Of a stretch of DNA of 7,411 bases, positions 1-6,210 are shown in pieces. The translations under genes were made by a program, and so were the position numbers. Where the stretch lies: NCBI GenBank assembly GCA_018813805.1, contig JAHJAP010000036.1, positions 1 through 7,411 of the forward strand. Reading direction: 5' to 3'. This stretch comes from Patescibacteria group bacterium (lineage in GTDB: Bacteria; Patescibacteriota; Patescibacteriia; Patescibacteriales; GWC2-42-12). Position 1 is the first letter of the stretch, and every line of letters starts with the position of its first letter. The notes below the pieces were generated by a model, which saw nothing but the letters and a program-made list of their open reading frames with translations, had not been told where the DNA came from and made no database searches.

Positions 1-2660
1 CAATCCAATCTAATGAATTTACAGTAAGCGTAGGAGCTTATGCTAAGTTGCAAGCTATTTTACCAGGAGAGATTGCTGCCCCAGGTACTGCTAGTGGTGT
101 TACTGGCACTTCAACACCTAGAAAAGTTGGCGAAGCATTTTTGTTTACTATTAATGCTGTTGATAATTGGTTTAATATAATTTCTTCTGTTAACGGAGAT
201 CAAATCACTGGCACTTCAACTGATTTAAATATTGTATTTAATCCTTTGTCTGGTGTTTTGAGTAATGGAACATTTAGCTTTACTAGCACTATATTTCAAA
301 CTCATGGATATCAAACAATAACAGTAATTGATACTAATAATAGTTTTCAAGCCACTTCTTCGGAAGTTTTAGTACTTGATTCTAATCTTGCTCTTGATCA
401 TTTAACTATTGCGCCTACTTCAATAAGCCTTGTTGCTGGAAATACTCAGCAATTTGCTGTTACTGCTTATAACATTTATAATCAAGCAATTACAGGAGTT
501 GATTATATATGGGCAGTAACAAACCCAACAGCTGGTTCAATTAATCAAAGTGGTTTATTTACAGCAAGCACTGCTGGTACTTATCCGCAAGTTATTAAAG
601 TTGTTGGCACAAAGAATACTGCTTCAAGCACAGTTTATGCTGATGTAGTAGTTACTTCTCCTCCTGTTTCAGGTGGCGGAGGTGGCGGTGGAATTGTTTA
701 TACTTATCAATTAAGTCTTACCAAATCAGCATCTCCAAGTATAAGCACTATTTTAATGCCAGGAAATATTATTACCTATACTCTTTCTTATAAAAACACT
801 GGAAACGCGCAATTAACAGAAGTTACTGTTAAAGACACTGTTCCAACTGGCACTACTTATGTTGCTAATAGTGGTGGTGTTTTGTCTGACAAAATTGTTA
901 CTTTTAATATTGGAACTTTAGCAGCTGATATTGCTGGTTCAGTATCTTTCCACGTTAAAGTAAATACTCCTGAAGAAGTAAATTATGTAATAAATAAAGC
1001 AACTATTAAATCAGCTCAAACTGTACTTCAAGAATCAAATCAACTTTCACATGGCGTTGATCCATATACATTTACTAAAACAGCAAAAGACTTAAATGGC
1101 GAACAACTTTTATCAGGTGATATTATTTTATATACTTTAACAATTACTAATATCGGCGTTGTTCCAACAACTAATATTGTTATTACCGATAATGTTCCAA
1201 CTAATACTACTTATGTAGTCGGGAGTATTACTGGAACAGGGGCTAATGCTTCTAATAAAAATCAATTAAAGTGGAATGTTGGTTCTTTGTCAGTAAATCA
1301 GTCAGTTGATTTAACTTTTAAAGTTACTGTTAACGCTAGCTTATCTGAAGGTGTAAATATTAGCAATCAAGGATCCTTGACTTCTGATCAATTATTAACT
1401 AAAAGCTCTTCTAATGTTGGTACAGGCGGAGTGACTGTTATAAAGATTGGTAAGGCTACAACAACAGAGCCAGTAAAACCAGAGCCAGTAAAACCAGAGC
1501 CAGTAAAACCAGAGCCTGGGGGTGGTTTTGTAGAAATAAAACCAGTAATTAAACCAGAGGTTGTTGCGCCAAAAGAAACAGTTGTTACTCCTGAACCAGA
1601 GGTTGTTGCGCTTAAGGATATTAACAAAAAGCCAGTTCTAAAAGCTGTTTTTACCCCAACTCAAACAACAGTGCAGGCAGTGATGAAAGTAGCTGAAGCA
1701 ATTAATGAAATAAGAGAAAATCCAGTTGTTAAGGCAGTAAATAAGAAAGTAATTACTCCTATTGCGACTTCAGGAGCAGCTGTTGGTGTACTGCCATTAC
1801 TTCCTTATCTTGGCTCGCTTAATGTTTTACAATTCTTTTTACTCTCATTTCTTTCAATGTTCGGCGTTAATAAAAGAAAACCATGGGGGGTTGTTTATGA
1901 CTCTCAAACTCAAAAACCAATAGCTTTAGCTGTTGTTAGAATGTTTGATAAAAATACTTTTCATTTAATGGAAACTAGAGTTACTGATCGTAAAGGCAGA
2001 TTTGGATTTTTAGTTCAAATTGGTAATTATTATATTACAATAACCAAGCCTAATTATGTTTTCCCAAGTCAAACAGTAAAAGGAAAAGTAGATGGAAAAT
2101 ATCAAGATGTTTATTATGGTGAAAATATTTCTATCCAAAATAAGGAAGATATTATCAGAATTAATGTTCCTATTGACTCTATAGCAAAATTAAAAGAAGA
2201 AAAAGGTAAAGGCATTTTGTCAATTGCTCATTATTTTTTGGTGAAAATTAATACACCTTTATTAATAACGGGAATAGTATTGGCCCTAGTTGCTGCCTTT
2301 ATTACTCCTAATACTCATAATGCGCTTGTTGTGATAATTTATTCCTTTTTATTGTATCTTAAAAAATTAATAATTAAAGAAGAAAGAAAGCCATGGGGTA
2401 AAATATTTGATATTCAAACTAAAAAACCTTTAAGTTTAGTCATTGTGCAAATTTATAAAAAAGGGTATGCTACACCTAAAGAAACACAGATAACTGATCA
2501 TACTGGCAGATTTGGCTTCTTGCCTGAACAAGGAGAATATTATATAGTAGTAGAAAAAGAAGGATATTCCCCATGGAAAGGAGAAAATATAAAAGTAGGA
2601 GAAGAAGGTTTTGTGGCAATGGATATAAATTTAATAAACAAAACAAATCATTTAACATAA
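1..2660 (+). CDS. Large DUF11 / Ig-like surface protein with C-terminal membrane-linked carboxypeptidase-regulatory-like domains (5' partial)
   Basis: The frame is open to the left edge (first full codon at 3), so the gene starts outside the window and the TTG at 48 is not its start; no signal peptide is visible. Domains in order: a filamin/Ig-like module (about 75-340), a bacterial Ig-like module (about 390-660), a seven-glycine linker (672-692), two DUF11 domains (about 705-1050 and 1059-1430) with the typical NTG...VKDTVPTGTTYV pattern, a Pro/Glu/Lys stalk with EPVKP repeats (1467-1516), a hydrophobic segment (1773-1868), a carboxypeptidase-regulatory-like beta domain (1878-2177), a two-helix membrane hairpin (about 2259-2380), and a second copy of that domain (2388-2640). 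The two copies share KPWG, QT.KP, ET..TD..GRFGFL and G.YYI. DUF11 and Ig-like repeats are usual in bacterial surface and adhesion proteins. The exact role is unknown; cell-surface structure or attachment is inference. A foldase gene follows 17 nt downstream. Confidence 0.93.
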   Translation, partial: IQSNEFTVSVGAYAKLQAILPGEIAAPGTASGVTGTSTPRKVGEAFLFTINAVDNWFNIISSVNGDQITGTSTDLNIVFNPLSGVLSNGTFSFTSTIFQTHGYQTITVIDTNNSFQATSSEVLVLDSNLALDHLTIAPTSISLVAGNTQQFAVTAYNIYNQAITGVDYIWAVTNPTAGSINQSGLFTASTAGTYPQVIKVVGTKNTASSTVYADVVVTSPPVSGGGGGGGIVYTYQLSLTKSASPSISTILMPGNIITYTLSYKNTGNAQLTEVTVKDTVPTGTTYVANSGGVLSDKIVTFNIGTLAADIAGSVSFHVKVNTPEEVNYVINKATIKSAQTVLQESNQLSHGVDPYTFTKTAKDLNGEQLLSGDIILYTLTITNIGVVPTTNIVITDNVPTNTTYVVGSITGTGANASNKNQLKWNVGSLSVNQSVDLTFKVTVNASLSEGVNISNQGSLTSDQLLTKSSSNVGTGGVTVIKIGKATTTEPVKPEPVKPEPVKPEPGGGFVEIKPVIKPEVVAPKETVVTPEPEVVALKDINKKPVLKAVFTPTQTTVQAVMKVAEAINEIRENPVVKAVNKKVITPIATSGAAVGVLPLLPYLGSLNVLQFFLLSFLSMFGVNKRKPWGVVYDSQTQKPIALAVVRMFDKNTFHLMETRVTDRKGRFGFLVQIGNYYITITKPNYVFPSQTVKGKVDGKYQDVYYGENISIQNKEDIIRINVPIDSIAKLKEEKGKGILSIAHYFLVKINTPLLITGIVLALVAAFITPNTHNALVVIIYSFLLYLKKLIIKEERKPWGKIFDIQTKKPLSLVIVQIYKKGYATPKETQITDHTGRFGFLPEQGEYYIVVEKEGYSPWKGENIKVGEEGFVAMDINLINKTNHLT
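1467..1516 (+). repeat. 15-bp tandem repeat encoding EPVKP in the Pro-rich stalk
   Basis: Three perfect in-frame copies of GAGCCAGTAAAACCA (1467-1481, 1482-1496, 1497-1511) are followed by the first five bases of a fourth. They encode Glu-Pro-Val-Lys-Pro repeats between the second DUF11 domain and the first membrane segment. Looser Pro/Glu/Val/Lys-rich sequence continues to about 1630. Such repeats form extended spacers in cell-envelope proteins. The perfect identity of the copies suggests recent expansion and possible length variation. Confidence 0.9.
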
Positions 2661-2677
2661 CTCATCAGTTTAATTTA

Positions 2678-3616
2678 ATGAAAAAAATTTATTATTTAAT
2701 TGTTAATTTTTTTAAACAACACACTATTCTTTTTTTTGATATTTGTTGTATATTGCTAGCTTTGATGTTGATTCTTGGAAGCGTTAGTATTGGTATTTAT
2801 AAAAAGCAGTGGTCAGGATCATTTGCTAAAAAAATTATTAAAATCATTCCATACCCAGCAGCTGTTGTAAAAGGTAAAAATGTTTCACAAAATTATTTTT
2901 CAAAACGTCTTGACGCGCAAAAAAATTATTATCAAACTCAAAAAAATATAGACTTGAATCAGCTTGAAAAAACAAAAGAAAATAAAGAATTAAAAGAAAA
3001 GACCTTACAAACACTAGCCAAAGAATCTTTTATTTATGATTTTTTAATCAAACATAAGGCTTTAGTTACTCAGCAGGAAATAGATCAGGAATTTACTAAT
3101 TCTTCAGCTGGAAAAACCAAAAACCAAATAGAAGAAAAAATTAAAACTTTATATGGATGGACAGTAGAAGAATTTAAAAAAGAATTAATTAAGCCTTATT
3201 TAGAAAAACAAAAAATACAAAAAATTATTGTCTTAGATAAAGAGGTAAATAAAGAGCAGATTAAAAAAACAGAATCTATTTTAGAAGAAATTAAACAGGG
3301 GGCAGATTTTATTGAACTAGCCAATAAATATTCTGAAGATCCTGGAAATTATCCAGCGCAAGGCGGTGATTTAGGATGGATTGTTAAGGGCCAGATGATG
3401 CAAGAATTTGAGCAAGCTGCTTTTTCTTTAAAACCAGGACAGGTTTCTGAAGTTATTACTACTAAGTTTGGTTTTCATATAATAAAATTAGAAGAAAGCC
3501 AATTAGATAAAATTCATGTTCGTCATATTTTAATTAAATCTTATGATTTTGATAAATGGTTAGAGCAGGAATTGGAAAAAACAAATATATGGCGAATGAA
3601 TTTAGATTTATTATAA
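2678..3616 (+). CDS. Membrane-anchored SurA/PrsA-like peptidyl-prolyl cis-trans isomerase (parvulin/PpiC family)
   Basis: A 312-residue protein with a short basic N-terminus, one membrane helix (about residues 16-41) and an extracytoplasmic part. Residues about 60-180 resemble a SurA N-terminal chaperone domain (PAAVVKGKNVS, then charged helices). Residues about 189-275 are a parvulin core: GADFIELANKYSEDPG, GGDLGW at 229-234, a FSLKPGQVSEVI stretch, and FGFHII at 264-269. Parvulins isomerise Xaa-Pro bonds, and this architecture suits a foldase for exported proteins. The family's usual first strand with HILI is replaced before the core by KIIVL (182-186), while VRHILI sits after it (281-286). 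ATG 2678 is chosen because it directly precedes the hydrophobic anchor. An in-frame ATG at 2573 would overlap the upstream gene by 88 nt and add a 35-residue basic tail. No Shine-Dalgarno sequence is seen; the 17-nt gap suggests co-transcription with the surface protein. Activity is not certain given the odd domain order. Confidence 0.92.
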   Translation: MKKIYYLIVNFFKQHTILFFDICCILLALMLILGSVSIGIYKKQWSGSFAKKIIKIIPYPAAVVKGKNVSQNYFSKRLDAQKNYYQTQKNIDLNQLEKTKENKELKEKTLQTLAKESFIYDFLIKHKALVTQQEIDQEFTNSSAGKTKNQIEEKIKTLYGWTVEEFKKELIKPYLEKQKIQKIIVLDKEVNKEQIKKTESILEEIKQGADFIELANKYSEDPGNYPAQGGDLGWIVKGQMMQEFEQAAFSLKPGQVSEVITTKFGFHIIKLEESQLDKIHVRHILIKSYDFDKWLEQELEKTNIWRMNLDLL

Positions 3617-3617
3617 C

Positions 3618-3654
3618 GGGTCTGTCGCCGAATACGGTATTTGGCGATAGACCC
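3618..3654. repeat. GC-rich 17-bp near-perfect hairpin after the isomerase gene
   Basis: The left arm at 3618-3634 (GGGTCTGTCGCCGAATA) pairs with 3638-3654 through 17 consecutive positions: 15 Watson-Crick and two G-U when read as + strand RNA, with loop CGG. It begins two bases after the TAA stop. It is much richer in G+C than anything near it. No T-run follows on either strand, so it does not look like a standard rho-independent terminator. It may be a REP- or MITE-like palindromic repeat, or an mRNA 3' end stabiliser. One copy alone cannot decide. Confidence 0.75.
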
Positions 3655-3724
3655 ATAATAGTGAATAGAGTTGCCTTTCCTTCTTTTCTAATTTAATTAG
3701 CAATGACAAATATTTATAAAAGAT

Positions 3725-3763
3725 AAAAGCCCTAATATTAAAATTAGGGCTTTTTGTTTTTTT
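3725..3763 (+). terminator. Rho-independent terminator, probably bidirectional
   Basis: A perfect 12-bp stem (AAAAGCCCTAAT at 3725-3736 with 3743-3754), a 6-nt loop, and a T-run interrupted once by G (3751-3763). On the + strand this ends the surface protein-isomerase transcript. On the - strand the stem is followed by TTTTATCTTTT, so it can also stop transcripts coming from dprA-topA. It lies between two convergent operons, which fits a shared terminator. Confidence 0.9.
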
Positions 3764-3788
3764 AATTATACAATAATTAAAAAAACAA
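3754..3788. repeat. AT-rich perfect 16-bp inverted repeat abutting the terminator
   Basis: TTGTTTTTTTAATTAT (3754-3769) is the exact reverse complement of 3773-3788, with loop ACA. It shares one base with the terminator stem and uses that terminator's T-run as its left arm. On the - strand it contains the last codons and TAA stop of the small frame ending at 3777. It probably contributes to a two-hairpin end for the - strand transcript, but weak A-T pairing makes its stability in RNA uncertain. Confidence 0.6.
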
Positions 3789-3929
3789 TGGACAACCTGA
3801 ATCAACAAGACTTTCGTGATCTAAATTGTTATCTGTTTCCCACTCTTCTTTTTTTACTCTTCGTACATTTTTTGTTTTTTTAATATTTTTTTCACTTTTT
3901 TCTCCTTGTTTTTTTAATATTTTTTTCAC
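3777..3929 (-). CDS. Small hypothetical protein (50 aa) downstream of topA
   Basis: Reading the - strand from GTG at 3929-3927 gives 50 codons and a TAA at 3779-3777. The start is fixed by AAAGGAGG at 3943-3936, six bases before the GTG; this is the clearest ribosome-binding site in the window. The N-terminal half is very Lys-rich (begins MKKILKKQGEKSEK if GTG is read as Met) because it is encoded by A-runs. The second half is a mixed, acidic sequence with Trp30 (KKEEWETDNNLDHES) and a single Cys in the final SGCPLFF. There is no membrane segment, signal peptide or recognised domain. It lies 45 nt after the topA stop on the same strand and ends just before the shared terminator, so it is probably the last gene of the dprA-topA transcript. 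The duplicated start region makes it possible that the frame is a recent product or a decayed gene. I do not recognise a family. Confidence 0.5.
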   Translation of the reverse strand: MKKILKKQGEKSEKNIKKTKNVRRVKKEEWETDNNLDHESLVDSGCPLFF

Positions 3930-3939
3930 TTTTTTCCTC
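3872..3939. repeat. 34-bp tandem duplication covering the small ORF start region
   Basis: Bases 3872-3902 and 3906-3936 are identical over 31 nt at a 34-nt period. On the - strand each copy carries a GTG preceded by six A's and a Shine-Dalgarno-like sequence: AGGAGG before GTG 3929 and AAGGAG (3907-3902) before GTG 3895. Because 34 is not a multiple of three, the two starts read different frames. GTG 3929 gives 50 codons; GTG 3895 gives 13 codons, ending at TAA 3856-3854. The A/T homopolymers would favour slippage. Confidence 0.9.
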
Positions 3940-3943
3940 CTTT
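3936..3943 (-). promoter_or_regulatory. Strong Shine-Dalgarno sequence for the small ORF
   Basis: AAAGGAGG on the - strand, with a six-base A spacer to the GTG at 3929. It matches the consensus complement of the 16S rRNA 3' end. The starts of the isomerase, topA and dprA genes show nothing comparable. Confidence 0.7.
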
Positions 3944-3974
3944 AAATTTTTTAAAAAAAGTATATTAAGAAATA

Positions 3975-6197
3975 TTAATTTTTTATATATCCGCACTCTT
4001 TCTTAGAACATCTGATTTCATTCTTTTTTGAATCTTCAATTAATAAACTATTACAGTCTGGGCATTTATCTTTTATTGGTTTATACCAAAAAGCAGTTTT
4101 GCAAGTAGGATATTGGTTGCAGGCATAAAAAATTCCTTTGCGACTTCGTTTTTGAATAATTTCTCCAATATTACAGGTTGGACAAGTAATGCCAATACTG
4201 CTAGTGCTGGCACTTTCTCCAGAAAAATTTTTAATATTTTTGCATTTAGGATAACCACTGCAGGCAAGAAATGGACCAAAGCGGCCAGTTTTAACTGCCA
4301 TTGACGCGCCGCATTTATCACAAATTTCATTTTTATATTTTTCTTCCAATTCTTTAGTTGCTTCACTTTTATTATTATTTTCTTTATTTAATGATTTAAT
4401 ATTTTTGCAATCAGGAAAAGAGCTACAGGCTAAAAATTTACCATAGCGACCAGTTTTAATTATCATTCCTGCGCCGCATTTATCACAAATTTCCGTTGAT
4501 TTTTTTTCAGGCATAATATTTTCTTTTTTAATTAAATTATTTTTAATTTCTAAATTTTCATGAAATGGTTTATAAAATTCACTAATAATTGGTTGCCATT
4601 CGGCTTTTCCATGAGCTATATTATCTAATTTATCTTCCATTTTAGCAGTAAATTGATAATCAACTATTTCTGGAAAATGTTCAACTAATAAGTCATTGAC
4701 TATAAAAGCAATTTCAGTTGGCGCTAATTTTTTATTATCATCGCGTTGAGCATAGTTTCTGTTAATAACAGTGGCAATTGTTGGCGCATAAGTTGATGGC
4801 CTGCCAATTCCATATTTTTCCATAATTTTAACTAATCCAGCATCGCTATATCTAGCAGGAGGTTTTGTAAAATGTTGTTCTTTATTTAATTTAATTAAAT
4901 TTAATTTTTCGTTTTTTTGTAAATCAGGCAATTCAATTTCCTGACTTTTTTCAGGGTAGATTTTTAAATATCCATCAAATTTTAAAACTTGTCCAGTGGC
5001 GCGAAATTGATATTTGGTGTTAACGCAATCAATATCAATTATTGTTGCTTTGACTAAAGCCTCGGGCATTTGGCTAGCCAAAGCTCTTTGCCAAATTAAT
5101 TTATACAATTTATATTGATTAGCATCTAACTTTGTTTGAAGTTTTTCAGGTGTTTTTGTAACCTCTGTTGGCCTAATAGCTTCATGAGCTTCTTGGGCGT
5201 TTTTGGATTTGGTTTTAAAACGACGGGGAGTTGTTAAGGCATAATTATCTCCTAAATTTTTTCTTAAATAATCTTGAGCTGTATTTAAAAAGTTATCAGA
5301 TAAATTTAATGAATCTGTTCTCATATAAGTAATAAAGCCTTGTTCGTACAGTTGTTGGGCTATAAGCATTGTTTGCTTAGCAGAAAAACCTAGCCATCGA
5401 TTGGCTGTTTGTTGCAAGCTAGAAGTTGTGAAAGGGGTAGGAGAAGATTTTTTAATTTGTTTTTGTATAACATCAGCAACTTGATAATTATTATTTTTTA
5501 GATTATTTAAAATTTTTGTTGCTTCCTCATCTTTTGTAATTTTAAATTTATCAATTGTTTTATTATCAATTTTATTTAATTTAGCCAATAAAGACATTTT
5601 TTTGTTATTTTCTAAATCAGCAGTAATACTCCAATATTCTTGTGTATTGAATTTTTGTATTTCTCTTTCTCTTTCAACAATCAAACGTACAACAACTGAT
5701 TGAACTCTGCCTGCTGATAAACCTCTAGCTACTTTTTTCCACAAAAAAGGAGATAATTTATAACCAACCAAACGATCTAAAATTCTTCTGGCTTGTTGAG
5801 CGTTAATTAATTCAAAATTAAGTTTGCGAGGATTTTTTAATGCTTGCACAATGGCATCTTTTGTAATTTCATGAAAGACAATTCTTTTGGCTTTTTTTGA
5901 ATTAAGTTTTAAAATTTCTGATAAATGCCAAGCAATAGCTTCTCCCTCCCTGTCTTCGTCGGTAGCTAGAATTATTTCTTTAGCTTTTTTTGTTAGTTCT
6001 TTAAGCTTGTTTATGTTTTTGCGCGCTTTAATTGGAACAACATATTTTGGTTGAAAATTATTTTCAATATCAATGCCTATGCTGCTAACTGGTAAATCGC
6101 GAACATGCCCAAAAGAAGACTCAACTTTAAAGTCAGAGCTTAAAAATTTTACAATAGTTTTTGCTTTAGTTGGCGATTCAACAATTATTAATTTCAT
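3975..6197 (-). CDS. topA: DNA topoisomerase I (type IA)
   Basis: A complete 740-residue type IA topoisomerase, which relaxes negative supercoils by passing one strand through a transient single-strand break. An N-terminal Toprim domain has Glu7 in LIIVESPTKAKTI and the acidic triad Asp80/Asp82/Glu84 in ATDEDREGEA. SAGRVQS at 161-167 is a signature of the family. Tyr291 in YMRTDS is the catalytic residue that bonds covalently to DNA. KYGIGRPSTYAPTI at 461-474 is also typical. The C-terminus has four tetracysteine zinc ribbons: Cys571/574/591/597, 626/629/646/652, 672/675/693/699 and 712/715/730/735. The length is ordinary for bacterial TopA with several ribbons. ATG 6197 is chosen because MKLIIVESPTKA is the expected N-terminus. 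It starts 13 nt after the dprA stop with no Shine-Dalgarno sequence, so co-transcription and perhaps translational coupling with dprA are likely. No key residue is missing. Confidence 0.99.
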   Translation of the reverse strand: MKLIIVESPTKAKTIVKFLSSDFKVESSFGHVRDLPVSSIGIDIENNFQPKYVVPIKARKNINKLKELTKKAKEIILATDEDREGEAIAWHLSEILKLNSKKAKRIVFHEITKDAIVQALKNPRKLNFELINAQQARRILDRLVGYKLSPFLWKKVARGLSAGRVQSVVVRLIVEREREIQKFNTQEYWSITADLENNKKMSLLAKLNKIDNKTIDKFKITKDEEATKILNNLKNNNYQVADVIQKQIKKSSPTPFTTSSLQQTANRWLGFSAKQTMLIAQQLYEQGFITYMRTDSLNLSDNFLNTAQDYLRKNLGDNYALTTPRRFKTKSKNAQEAHEAIRPTEVTKTPEKLQTKLDANQYKLYKLIWQRALASQMPEALVKATIIDIDCVNTKYQFRATGQVLKFDGYLKIYPEKSQEIELPDLQKNEKLNLIKLNKEQHFTKPPARYSDAGLVKIMEKYGIGRPSTYAPTIATVINRNYAQRDDNKKLAPTEIAFIVNDLLVEHFPEIVDYQFTAKMEDKLDNIAHGKAEWQPIISEFYKPFHENLEIKNNLIKKENIMPEKKSTEICDKCGAGMIIKTGRYGKFLACSSFPDCKNIKSLNKENNNKSEATKELEEKYKNEICDKCGASMAVKTGRFGPFLACSGYPKCKNIKNFSGESASTSSIGITCPTCNIGEIIQKRSRKGIFYACNQYPTCKTAFWYKPIKDKCPDCNSLLIEDSKKNEIRCSKKECGYIKN

Positions 6198-6210
6198 AAA
6201 AGTAAAAAAA

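Noticed and set aside
48..50. TTG as the start codon of the first gene
   Set aside because: The same frame is open without a stop to base 3 and reads as normal protein, so the gene continues beyond the left edge.
1388..1627. Reverse-strand frame of 79 codons
   Set aside because: It is the antisense of the EPVKP-repeat stalk; its own repeats only mirror that region.
2476..2658. Reverse-strand frame of 60 codons
   Set aside because: It lies wholly within the coding sequence of the surface protein and reads as Leu-rich antisense of A-rich codons.
2573..2677. N-terminal extension of the isomerase from ATG 2573
   Set aside because: It lies inside the end of the surface protein gene, gives a Lys/Arg-rich tail before the membrane anchor, and has no better ribosome-binding site. 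ATG 2678 fits the anchor.
3611..3808. Reverse-strand frame of 65 codons spanning both hairpins
   Set aside because: It crosses the terminator and the GC-rich hairpin, has no ribosome-binding site, and competes with the better-supported small frame ending at 3777.
3841..3960. CRISPR-like array or origin suggested by the repeated T-rich sequence
   Set aside because: There are only two tandem copies with no spacers, and they are explained as a short duplication over a start region. No DnaA-box cluster is seen.
4073..4366. Reverse-strand (97 codons) and forward-strand (4113-4304) frames within the topA zinc-ribbon region
   Set aside because: Both are out-of-frame readings of the conserved TopA C-terminus.
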